54,968 nt of DNA, taken from assembly GCA_021775915.1 (NCBI GenBank), contig JAJFGW010000001.1, positions 1 to 54,968 of the forward strand. The letters run 5' to 3'. The DNA is from Alphaproteobacteria bacterium. Lineage in GTDB: Bacteria > Pseudomonadota > Alphaproteobacteria > Micavibrionales > Micavibrionaceae. The notes beneath the pieces were generated by a model that worked only from the letters and a program-made list of their open reading frames with translations, was not told where the DNA came from and searched no databases. Every line of letters starts with the position of its first letter. Positions within the stretch are counted from its first letter, which is position 1. This document shows positions 16,727 to 24,186 of this stretch, piece after piece. A program made the translations under genes and the position numbers.

Positions 16727-16815
16727 CGTCATTCCACGGCTTGTCCGGGGAATCCATTTCGCCGTTTTGTGCAGGTCATAAAATGGACCACCAGCATAAA
16801 GCGGGTGATGACGAC
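16727..16815. repeat. degenerate alphaproteobacterial intergenic palindromes (two halves)
   Basis: 16727-16755 (CGTCATTCC...GGGGAATCC) and 16783-16815 (ATGGACCACC...GGGTGATGACGAC) look like the two common dispersed palindromes of alphaproteobacteria, of the CGTCATTCCCG and GGACCCCCG...CGGGGGTGACGA kinds. Both are decayed here. They fill the space between two convergent genes. Confidence 0.5.
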
Positions 16816-16837
16816 GAGGGTGCGATTATTAGATTTG

Positions 16838-17701
16838 TTACTCGCTCAGGCAATCCAGCGGCGCAGCCAGCAGTTCCGGCCAGACATTGACCCAGCCGGT
16901 TTCATGGTTAACTTTACTGACCATGCTGGAGCGCATGCAGCTTGAAGCCCCTGCGGCCCTGCGGAAGCTGTCATAGACAGCAGGCGTTACCACCTCGTCC
17001 CACTCACCGATAAAGTGATGCTGTGGTACATCTGAAATTGATGCCGCAACGCCTACGGGATTAAGCGAGCGCGGCATTTGTGATACGCCATGTATCCTGT
17101 TCAGCGTCTCGTGATCTATATTGCCGGCAACAGTGCGCAATGTAGCCACATCGCTCCGTTCTGCTGTTAACAGCGCGGCAACCGCGCCGCCGCCGGAAAA
17201 GCCGACAAGGTTGAATTCTGTAATACCGTATTTATGTTTGATATTATCCAGCGCGGCATCCATGGAGTTTATAACGTCCGGCGCAAAGCGGTCTGACGTC
17301 CAGTATTTTGGATCACACGGGCCGGCTTCTATCATTTTGCTGTATTGGCAGGGACGCGCCATATATATCACGTTATGGCTGCTGTCATGTGATGCCAGAT
17401 GCAGAGACACCGGGTTTTTAGGCGTCGGGTCGAGCGAAGGCCTGCGCTTGCTAATCCATGCGACGCCATCTCCCTCGATATAAACCGTGGCCGCACTTCC
17501 TTTTTGATGAATGCGCTCATAGACCGTTAACATAAAAGGTGCCGCCGGTATTTCTCTGTGCAGCATAAAGGACGGTGTGGCGATGCGCTTGACCGTTTCA
17601 AGCCGCATTTCCCCTACGTCCAGATAACATGCGCTAAGGCCAAGACCTGCAACCAGAACGGCGGCGGAGCAAAAAGTACGTAAATTTTTGAAATCTGTCA
17701 T
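16838..17701 (-). CDS. alpha/beta-hydrolase lipoprotein
   Basis: A 287-residue lipoprotein with a hydrophobic N-terminus and lipobox LSAC (Cys about 25 from the chosen start). The hydrolase fold is indicated by the nucleophile elbow GFSGGG (G-x-S-x-G), an acid candidate in HHFIGEWDEVVTP and a late histidine in KVNHETGW. It is probably anchored to the inner face of the outer membrane. I start at 17701 (MTDFKN) because AGGTTCG lies 6 bases upstream and the signal sequence begins there; the frame is open 21 codons further. It follows the next lipoprotein gene (17778-18374) and xth on the same strand, and lies 76 bases from the former. Substrate unknown. Confidence 0.8.
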   Translation of the reverse strand: MTDFKNLRTFCSAAVLVAGLGLSACYLDVGEMRLETVKRIATPSFMLHREIPAAPFMLTVYERIHQKGSAATVYIEGDGVAWISKRRPSLDPTPKNPVSLHLASHDSSHNVIYMARPCQYSKMIEAGPCDPKYWTSDRFAPDVINSMDAALDNIKHKYGITEFNLVGFSGGGAVAALLTAERSDVATLRTVAGNIDHETLNRIHGVSQMPRSLNPVGVAASISDVPQHHFIGEWDEVVTPAVYDSFRRAAGASSCMRSSMVSKVNHETGWVNVWPELLAAPLDCLSE

Positions 17702-17777
17702 AACGAACCTGAATTTGTTCAAAGAATCTTTATTCCTTACATTTTTAGCATAATTTAAGGTCAAAACCTAAGGCTTA

Positions 17778-18374
17778 TCAATCTGGCCGCCAGCCAAAAA
17801 ACCACTCTTTCATACTTACAATCTCAGCTTCATGGCCATTATCATGAAACCAGCTGTCCACAGCATAACGCTCCCCTGTTTTTATCTCAGAAATAACGGC
17901 GGTCTGGTGCGGTCCCAGAGCGCGGCTAAAGGGCGGAACACGAGCGCTGGGCGTGCCGATGCTATGAAAATGGAGCAATTCTTTGTCTTTTAACAGGGAT
18001 AAATAAATAGTGGTGTTGATACTTTCGTCGACGCAATCATGCTGGTAATCGCCAAGCTTCACATAGGTTCCGGCGATGTCGGCTTTTGTGCCTGTATAAG
18101 CCCCGATCTTTTGTTCCATAACGCCTATGACTTCGGCTATTTTTTGCCGCTCTTCTGCGGCGTCTTTTACGGGGGTCATAAGATTTCCCAGATCAACCCA
18201 GTCCGCAGTGGATAGGCTGGTCTGATCCACAATCCGGCAGCCATAGCCGCGGCAATGCTCAAAATTTTCCGGCGATAAGGCCGTGACACCTTTTTTGGCC
18301 AGATATATTTTATAATCGTTGCCGGGGGCCGCGCATGAGGTGAGAAGCAGGATTAAAAACAAAGAGCGTATCAA
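17778..18374 (-). CDS. lipoprotein of unknown function with a possible Cys-His-Asp site
   Basis: A 198-residue protein with a short signal sequence and lipobox LTSC (Cys14), so likely an outer- or inner-membrane lipoprotein. I do not recognise the family. In the C-terminal half, Cys in HDCVDESINT sits at the start of a predicted helix, followed by His in GPHQTAVI and Asp in YAVDSW. That order and spacing recall transglutaminase/papain-like peptidases, but this is a pattern, not a proven domain. The start codon is TTG, overlapping the xth stop as TTGA, which implies translational coupling to exonuclease III. Confidence 0.75.
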   Translation of the reverse strand: MIRSLFLILLLTSCAAPGNDYKIYLAKKGVTALSPENFEHCRGYGCRIVDQTSLSTADWVDLGNLMTPVKDAAEERQKIAEVIGVMEQKIGAYTGTKADIAGTYVKLGDYQHDCVDESINTTIYLSLLKDKELLHFHSIGTPSARVPPFSRALGPHQTAVISEIKTGERYAVDSWFHDNGHEAEIVSMKEWFFGWRPD

Positions 18375-19135
18375 TCATTGATCTCCACGATAATCGGTGT
18401 GTGGTCGGAAGCTTTGTCCAGCCCGCGCGGTTCCGCGTCAATGTGGCACGAAACAAGCCGGTCTACGACTGAGGGTGATAGAAGAAAATGGTCGATTCTT
18501 ATCCCGTTATTTTTAGGCCATGCGCCGCGCTGGTAGTCCCAGAAGCTATATTGCTGTGTTTGCCCGTTACCTACCCGGAAGGCGTCAGTATAGCCCAAAT
18601 TAAGCATCGCTCTTAATTTTTGACGGCTTTCCAACCGAAAGAGAGCATCATTTTTCCAGCCTTCGGGGTCGTAACAATCCTTTGCTTCGGGGATGATATT
18701 AAAATCACCGCCGATTACAGTGGGAGTTCCTTCTTGTCGTAGTACTGTAAGACGCTCTTTTAAACGCTCCAACCATGCCAGTTTATAGGGGTATTTCTCA
18801 CTGTCCACAGGGTTACCGTTCGGAGCGTAAATACCAATAGTCCGTAAATTGTTAATTGTCGCTTCTATATAACGCGCTTGCTCGTCCGTTTCATCGCCGG
18901 GCAAGGCTTTTAGCTCTACATGAATAGGGTGCCGGGAGAGCATGGCCACGCCGTTATAGGCTTTTTGCGGTACAGCAGCACTTTCATAGCCAATGGTTTT
19001 GAGTTCATCTGCCGGGAATTCCAGCCCTTTGAGCTCCTGAATCATTAAAACATCCGGCTGGTTTTTCTCCAGCCAGTTTTTAACGTGCTCAAGGCGCGCC
19101 TTGATAGAGTTTACATTCCAGCTTGCTATCTTCAT
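18371..19135 (-). CDS. xthA: exodeoxyribonuclease III (AP endonuclease)
   Basis: This 254-residue enzyme removes 3' blocks and incises abasic sites during base-excision repair. It has the EEP fold motifs: SWNVNSIKARL (5-15), metal-ligand Glu in IQELKG, GGDFNI, the loop WDYQRGAWPKNNGIRIDHFL and the terminal SDHTPI with the catalytic Asp-His pair. Full length and no signal. No clear Shine-Dalgarno site is seen before the ATG. A TATTCT box 7 bases upstream could make this another short-leader transcript, but its -35 is weak. It overlaps the downstream lipoprotein gene by 4 bases. Confidence 0.95.
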   Translation of the reverse strand: MKIASWNVNSIKARLEHVKNWLEKNQPDVLMIQELKGLEFPADELKTIGYESAAVPQKAYNGVAMLSRHPIHVELKALPGDETDEQARYIEATINNLRTIGIYAPNGNPVDSEKYPYKLAWLERLKERLTVLRQEGTPTVIGGDFNIIPEAKDCYDPEGWKNDALFRLESRQKLRAMLNLGYTDAFRVGNGQTQQYSFWDYQRGAWPKNNGIRIDHFLLSPSVVDRLVSCHIDAEPRGLDKASDHTPIIVEIND

Positions 19136-19201
19136 ACGGGAGAGAATATCATTTTAAGAAGTGACTATAAACAGTTCTCTTTACAGGTTGTTTTCTTAGA
19201 T

Positions 19202-21118
19202 ATGCCATTAACCACTAAAACGTTGTCTGATCAGCAAGCAGCTTTACAAGGTGCAGAAAAACTATTTATGGCTCAGAATTTTTCTGAAGCAAAAGCGCTT
19301 TGTCACGTTGCATTGGAAGGGAACCCTGAAAATAGCGATGCTTTACGGCTTATGGGGGCCATCTTTGCGCAAACCGGAGATGCGCAGGGCGCTATAAATT
19401 TCCTTTCTAAAGCCTGTGAAATTCAGCCTAAAAATACTTTTTACAAGAAAACACTGGCGCGAACTTATATGGCTGCCGGGTATCCGGGTAAGGCCATGGC
19501 CGCGATTATGGCCGCGATTATTCTTGATCCGGAAGATGACCAGAACAAGAATCTCTTTCTTCGTTGGTTTAAAGTTAAATGCATTCCTTTATCCGGTGAT
19601 TATAAAACGGTTAAAAAAGTGCTGGAAATATGTCTTCGGGATAATAGCCTTACGCGTAAATTTTTAATTTCTCCGTGGCTGTCGATTATTACGAAAGGAG
19701 ACGATTACAGGATTCTTCGTGATATATCTAACTGTCCTTCCTATGAGGACTTTCTAAGTACAGTTAATGAAGGTGAGCTAAAGGATATTTTGAACGATTC
19801 TCTGCTTTTGGCCGGTTTACCTATTTTTTGTGTGGTTGACCCGGCCTTTGAAAAGGCGCTGACTTTTCTACGACGGTATTTTGGAGAGAGCAGAGGGGAT
19901 AGCCCTCTTGATTTTATCGCAGCGCTGGGATTGCACTGCTTTCAGAATGAATATGTGTTTTTTCGGGAAGAAAGTGAAACGGCTCTCTGTGATACATTGA
20001 AAGACGCGCTTGTGTCTTGCGATCCAAGCAAGGAGCAAAGCAGAATTATGGTGGCGGTTTACGCCTGTTACAGGCCACTAAACACGCTAGCGAACGCTTC
20101 AAAAATTTGTGACGCGGCGTCAGATTCTGATAGCGTCTATTTTAAAGATCTTGTGCGGCAACAAATCGAAAACCCGTTAACGGAAAATAAAATTAAAAAC
20201 GATATTCCGGTTTTGACAAAGATAAGCGATGACGTGTCCAAAGCTGTGCAGGAACAATATGAAGAAAATCCTTATCCGCGCTGGCATTCGCGGCGCAGGC
20301 CTGCCTCCCATAATTTAGAGGAGCATAAGGGCGAAGGGAAAACAATTTTGAATGCAGGCTGCGGCACGGGGCAGTCTCCGATTAGTACCGCAACAGCTTA
20401 TCCGGGCGCGGCCATTACGGCTGTTGATTTAAGTCTTTCAAGTCTGGCTTATGCGGTGCGGCAAGCGAAAGAGATGGAGCTAAAAAATATCGATTTTGCG
20501 CAAGCAGATATTCTTGAGATGGGTGCGTGGAAAGAAAAATTTGATATTATTACAAGCGGCGGGGTGCTGCATCATATGAAAGACCCTTTGGAAGGCTGGC
20601 GTGTGTTGGCCACGCGATTAAAATCGGACGGCGCAATGCAGCTTGGTTTATATAGCGAGTTAGGACGGAAGACCCAAATAGCAGGACAGGAATGGATTAA
20701 GGCGCATGATATTCCGGCAACATCTGAAGGTATTCGTTCCTTTCGCAAGTATATTTTTGAATGTGCTTTATCTGATCCGATGAAGGCACTTGTAAAGGCG
20801 TATGATTTTTACTCTCTTTCTAATTGCCGTGACCTTGTGTTCCATGTCATGGAACATCGGTTTTCCTGTCTTGACCTTGCCGCCATGATGAAAAAGCTGG
20901 AACTGAAATTTTTAGGCTTTGATAATATGTTGCCTTCGATTAGGCAGCAATATCAGGTAATGTTTCCTGATGATCCGGCGATGACGAATTTAAAAAATTG
21001 GGATAAATTTGAGAAGAAAAATCCACAGACTTTTGCGAGTATGTATAAATTCTGGTGTTGCCGGGAGAATGAACGCCCGGCAAATGATTTGCCGGGCTGG
21101 TTCAATATAACGTCTTAG
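19202..21118 (+). CDS. TPR-repeat SAM-dependent methyltransferase
   Basis: A 638-residue cytoplasmic protein. Tetratricopeptide repeats cover about 17-115 (ALRLMGAIFAQTGDAQGAI, TLARTYMAAGYPGKAM). A middle region of about 250 residues has no recognisable motif. A class I methyltransferase domain runs from about 380, with NAGCGTGQ as motif I, TAVDLSLSSL as motif II and TSGGVLHHMKDP as post-II. A C-terminal region of about 150 residues follows. The TPR-methyltransferase pairing suggests a protein substrate. I choose the ATG at 19202 because the first TPR helix begins 15 residues later and earlier codons overlap xth; the ribosome site is weak. The 3' end overlaps the globin gene by 4 bases. Confidence 0.85.
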   Translation: MPLTTKTLSDQQAALQGAEKLFMAQNFSEAKALCHVALEGNPENSDALRLMGAIFAQTGDAQGAINFLSKACEIQPKNTFYKKTLARTYMAAGYPGKAMAAIMAAIILDPEDDQNKNLFLRWFKVKCIPLSGDYKTVKKVLEICLRDNSLTRKFLISPWLSIITKGDDYRILRDISNCPSYEDFLSTVNEGELKDILNDSLLLAGLPIFCVVDPAFEKALTFLRRYFGESRGDSPLDFIAALGLHCFQNEYVFFREESETALCDTLKDALVSCDPSKEQSRIMVAVYACYRPLNTLANASKICDAASDSDSVYFKDLVRQQIENPLTENKIKNDIPVLTKISDDVSKAVQEQYEENPYPRWHSRRRPASHNLEEHKGEGKTILNAGCGTGQSPISTATAYPGAAITAVDLSLSSLAYAVRQAKEMELKNIDFAQADILEMGAWKEKFDIITSGGVLHHMKDPLEGWRVLATRLKSDGAMQLGLYSELGRKTQIAGQEWIKAHDIPATSEGIRSFRKYIFECALSDPMKALVKAYDFYSLSNCRDLVFHVMEHRFSCLDLAAMMKKLELKFLGFDNMLPSIRQQYQVMFPDDPAMTNLKNWDKFEKKNPQTFASMYKFWCCRENERPANDLPGWFNITS

Positions 21119-21498
21119 CGGTTTAAAATGTCGTCCCGTGTGGAACCGACGATGGCCATAACCTCACCGGTCAGGTCGGCAGGTACGCCCATCTCATCCA
21201 GTGTGTTTTGTAAGTTTTCGGCAACGGCGTCAAAATGCGAGTCATTAAGGCCCTTTTCTTCGACAAGCTTTTTGTGAGAGTCACGCATGGACAGCCCGGA
21301 GTAATTCGGAGCGCCGCCAAAAGCATAAGTCATAAAGGCTTTTTGTTTGGCGCGTTGACGGGTCATATCGACCCCATCAAAGAAAAAGTTGATGCGGTCA
21401 TCGGCCATAACTTTTTCATAGAATAATTCAACGGCAGCATTAACGGCATCCTTGCCGCCCAGCTTTTCAAACAATGTTTGTTCTGCAGGTTCATTCAT
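21115..21498 (-). CDS. truncated haemoglobin, group I
   Basis: A 127-residue 2-on-2 globin that binds haem and gaseous ligands such as O2 or NO. Typical features are TLFEKLGGKDAV at the start, Tyr27 (B10) in ELFYEKVMADDRI, the FGG segment before NYSGLSMRDSH with His75 as the proximal F8 ligand, and HFDAVAENL after it. Length and motifs are normal for group I. AAGGAAG lies in the leader. A palindrome, AATATAC-AGTA-GTATATT, lies 69-86 bases upstream and could be an operator. It sits between a methyltransferase (convergent) and erpA (upstream, same strand). A role in NO detoxification would fit the alternative oxidase, but that is only inference. Confidence 0.92.
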   Translation of the reverse strand: MNEPAEQTLFEKLGGKDAVNAAVELFYEKVMADDRINFFFDGVDMTRQRAKQKAFMTYAFGGAPNYSGLSMRDSHKKLVEEKGLNDSHFDAVAENLQNTLDEMGVPADLTGEVMAIVGSTRDDILNR

Positions 21499-21566
21499 GA
21501 TTTCTTCCTTTGGTGATATTTTGAAGTTGGGTAAATGTACCCTGTTTTGATGGTTGAGGGAATGAT

Positions 21567-21584
21567 AATATACAGTAGTATATT
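21567..21584. promoter_or_regulatory. palindrome upstream of the globin gene (candidate operator)
   Basis: A perfect 7-bp inverted repeat, AATATAC and GTATATT, separated by AGTA, sits between the erpA stop and the globin start. A second, smaller one (GGGTA-AATG-TACCC, about 21525-21540) is nearer the globin start. The AT-rich 18-base dyad has the size of a dimeric repressor site. No match to a named regulator is claimed. Confidence 0.4.
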
Positions 21585-21588
21585 AGGA

Positions 21589-21945
21589 TTAAATCATTTT
21601 ATTAGGATCAATGGCAAAAGAAGCCTGACAGCCGCAACTCGACTCGGCGTTGGGGTTATCAATAACAAACATCGCGCTCATTAGATCGTCCTGAAATTTG
21701 ACAACGGAGTCTTTTAAGTACCCGGCTGAAATTTCATCAATGACAACGGCATCATGAAAGACAATATCATCATCATTGATTGTTTCTTCGGCCCCCATTT
21801 TATACTGAAAGCCGGAACAGCCGCCGCCTTCAACGGCAACGCGTAGGAGAGCCCTTCCGCTGAATTCACCGGATTTGGCGTCGCGTAGCGCCTCTATGCG
21901 CTTGATCGCGCTATCATCAATGGTTATGCCGTAAGTTTCGCTCAT
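21589..21945 (-). CDS. erpA: iron-sulfur cluster insertion protein (ErpA/IscA-type)
   Basis: The 118-residue A-type carrier delivers Fe-S clusters to apoproteins. The three ligand cysteines are in place: Cys43 in EGGGCSGFQY, and Cys104 and Cys106 in SSCGCQASF. Length is normal. In alphaproteobacteria this gene usually stands next to dgt, as here, where the two diverge. There is no ribosome-binding sequence. Instead a good sigma70 -10 box lies only 5 bases before the ATG, so the transcript probably starts at the start codon. Confidence 0.95.
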   Translation of the reverse strand: MSETYGITIDDSAIKRIEALRDAKSGEFSGRALLRVAVEGGGCSGFQYKMGAEETINDDDIVFHDAVVIDEISAGYLKDSVVKFQDDLMSAMFVIDNPNAESSCGCQASFAIDPNKMI

Positions 21946-21950
21946 GCTCT

Positions 21951-21980
21951 ATTATATAGTTTGAGGTGAAGAAAATTCAA
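21951..21980 (-). promoter_or_regulatory. sigma70-type promoter of erpA, predicted leaderless
   Basis: Read on the minus strand, TTGAAT (21980-21975), an 18-base spacer and TATAAT (21956-21951) precede the erpA ATG by 5 bases. Transcription would begin at or within one base of the ATG. No Shine-Dalgarno sequence is present. Confidence 0.65.
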
Positions 21981-21992
21981 GTCATCCAGTAA

Positions 21993-22021
21993 TTGCACAA
22001 ATAACATAATCGCGCTAGTCT
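21993..22021 (+). promoter_or_regulatory. sigma70-type promoter of dgt, predicted leaderless
   Basis: TTGCAC (21993-21998), a 17-base spacer and TAGTCT (22016-22021) end 6 bases before the dgt ATG at 22028. The intervening GCCCCT is not a ribosome site. The -10 match is moderate (TAGTCT against TATAAT). Confidence 0.5.
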
Positions 22022-22027
22022 GCCCCT

Positions 22028-23245
22028 ATGAGCAATTTAGCAGAAGACCAATCATCTTATAATTATTGCGCCTTGCCGCTGGCGGTTTATGCCTGCCGCC
22101 CGGACCATAGCGCCGGACGTATTTTCGAGGAGCCGGAGAGCAAGTATCGCACCTGTTTTCAGCGCGACCGTGACCGGATTATCCATTCCGGCGCTTTTCG
22201 GCGTTTAAAGTATAAAACGCAAGTTTTTGTCTATCATCAGGGCGATCATTACAGAACGCGCCTGACCCATACGCTGGAAGTGGCGCAGGTGGCGCGTTCA
22301 TTGGCGCGGGCGCTGATGGTGAATGAGGATCTCGCGGAAACCGTGGCTTTGGCGCATGACCTGGGGCATCCACCCTTTGCCCATGCCGGTGAAGAAATCC
22401 TCAATAAATGTATGAAGGATGTCGGCGGGTTCGATCATAACGACCAGTCTTTGCGGGTGTTAACCTCTTTGGAGCGTAAATATCCGAATTTTATCGGCCT
22501 GAATATGACATGGGAAACGCTGGAAGGTGTTGTGAAACATAACGGCCCGGTTGAAAATATGAATCCGGATTTACAGGTCGCCCTTGCCGGGTTGCAGGAG
22601 CAGACTGATTTACGGCTGGACACTTATGCATCGATAGAGGCACAGATCGCCGCGCTGGCAGATGATATTGCCTATAACAATCACGATGTTGAGGACGGGC
22701 TGCATGCTGGGTTGTTTAGTTTTGATGATATACGCGAGGTCACTCTGATTGATGAGGTCGTGAGTGCGGCAGAGAAGAAATACCCGGACATTACCTCGGA
22801 ATTGCTGGTCTTCGAAATGATCCGTGAAACGATTGGCGCGATGGTGGAAGATGTTCTGGCCGAGACTGAAAAACGACTTAAAGATCTGCAGCCGCAAAGC
22901 CCTGAAGACATAAGGCTTGCGGGCCGGCAAATGGTCGCTTTTTCACCGGCTATGCTGAAAAAGGTCGATGAATTGCGGGCTTTCTTGTGGAGCCGTATGT
23001 ATAAGCATTACGAGGTTTGCCGCACCATGTCCAAGGTCAGCCGTATCATTGAAGAGATTTATAGCGCTTTTATCAACGATAGTGAGTTGCTTCCCACGAT
23101 TTGGCAGAAACGGCTGGAAGAGGAAGGCGCGGAAAGTGAACAAGCGTGCGCCCGCCTTGTCGCCGATTATATCGCCGGGATGACCGACCGCTACGCCGTG
23201 CGGGAGCATGAGCGCCTTTTTGATCCCCACTGGGATTTGCGGTGA
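22028..23245 (+). CDS. dgt: deoxyguanosinetriphosphate triphosphohydrolase-like protein (HD domain)
   Basis: This 405-residue HD-domain enzyme should hydrolyse dNTPs to deoxynucleoside and triphosphate, affecting nucleotide pools. The opening RTCFQRDRDRIIHSGAFRRLKYKTQVF block is the family hallmark. The metal site is His81 in THTLEVAQ, His110-Asp111 in AHDLGHPPFAH, and a late Asp in ADDIAYNNHD. Length is normal for the alphaproteobacterial clade (about 400, shorter than E. coli Dgt). It begins the run dgt - SPOR - nagZ - scpAB - tatABC. In most alphaproteobacteria argS follows dgt; here it does not. Confidence 0.93.
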   Translation: MSNLAEDQSSYNYCALPLAVYACRPDHSAGRIFEEPESKYRTCFQRDRDRIIHSGAFRRLKYKTQVFVYHQGDHYRTRLTHTLEVAQVARSLARALMVNEDLAETVALAHDLGHPPFAHAGEEILNKCMKDVGGFDHNDQSLRVLTSLERKYPNFIGLNMTWETLEGVVKHNGPVENMNPDLQVALAGLQEQTDLRLDTYASIEAQIAALADDIAYNNHDVEDGLHAGLFSFDDIREVTLIDEVVSAAEKKYPDITSELLVFEMIRETIGAMVEDVLAETEKRLKDLQPQSPEDIRLAGRQMVAFSPAMLKKVDELRAFLWSRMYKHYEVCRTMSKVSRIIEEIYSAFINDSELLPTIWQKRLEEEGAESEQACARLVADYIAGMTDRYAVREHERLFDPHWDLR

Positions 23246-23298
23246 ATAATTAGCAAAGGTTTCTTGCCTTACGGCCCCCTTTTTCATAGGATGAGCCC

Positions 23299-24186
23299 AT
23301 GCAAAATAAAGGTAAATTTAACGGCCCGGATATAGCGGGCGCGATAGGCTCCATATTTGGAGTGTTGGATCGTCGGGATAGGGTTTCGACGCGGCGCAGG
23401 CCTGTTTGGGCTGGCGCGATTGTTCTGTCTCTGGTGGCATTTTTGGGCAGCGTCTTATGGTACAGCTATCCTAATGAGGTGGAAAAACGTGAAATTATGG
23501 CGGTGCCGATTATTCGCGCTGACGCCGGGCCGATCAAGATCATGCCGAACGATCCCGGTGGTATGGATATTCCTTATCGTGATAGTACTGTTTTTGAGAC
23601 TCTGCACGCCGGGCGTGATGATTTAAACAATATTGAAAACCTGCTTCCTGACCCGGAAGAACCTGTTTCCCGTGATCAGGTCTTTGCCGGACTGAGGACG
23701 GAGATCAAGGTCGAAGGCCGGGAGGTTTTTAAAGAGGATATCGCCGGGAATGTCGAAGAGCCCAAAGCGCGGAAAGAGCCTCAAAAAATTGTCGAGGATA
23801 TTACTGAACCGGTTATTATCGCTAAAAATACTGTTAAGGTGACACCTGTGCCGCAGGAAAAACCTGTATCTAGCGTTGCTGAAAAAGTGAGTAGAACCGA
23901 GCCGGCTGCCGGTGTTCAGACCTATGAACGTAGCGGGTATGGCGGTTATTTCGTGCAACTTGCCAGTTTGCGCTCTGACGCAGCGGCGCAAACGGCCTGG
24001 AAAGATTTGCAGAAAAGCCTGTTTGTGCTGAAATCTCTGGATCATCGTATTAAACGGGCGGAGTTGGGAACGCGCGGCGTTTATTACAGGGTACAAGCCG
24101 GGCCTATGGACGAAGCCAGAGCGCGGGAAATTTGTGTGGCAGTGGAGGCGCAACGGCCGGGAGGCTGCCTTGTTGTCAAAAATTGA
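23299..24186 (+). CDS. SPOR-domain membrane protein
   Basis: A 295-residue bitopic protein with a cytoplasmic start, one membrane helix (about 37-56, AGAIVLSLVAFLGSVLW), a long charged Pro/Glu/Lys-rich periplasmic linker, and a C-terminal SPOR domain (about 213-293, GYFVQLASLRSDAAAQ ... YYRVQAGPMDEARAREIC). SPOR domains bind denuded peptidoglycan at division sites. The gene lies between dgt and nagZ, the usual alphaproteobacterial place for this SPOR protein. AGGATGAG precedes the ATG. Two cysteines in the SPOR domain (EIC and GGC) match the disulfide seen in some members. Confidence 0.9.
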   Translation: MQNKGKFNGPDIAGAIGSIFGVLDRRDRVSTRRRPVWAGAIVLSLVAFLGSVLWYSYPNEVEKREIMAVPIIRADAGPIKIMPNDPGGMDIPYRDSTVFETLHAGRDDLNNIENLLPDPEEPVSRDQVFAGLRTEIKVEGREVFKEDIAGNVEEPKARKEPQKIVEDITEPVIIAKNTVKVTPVPQEKPVSSVAEKVSRTEPAAGVQTYERSGYGGYFVQLASLRSDAAAQTAWKDLQKSLFVLKSLDHRIKRAELGTRGVYYRVQAGPMDEARAREICVAVEAQRPGGCLVVKN

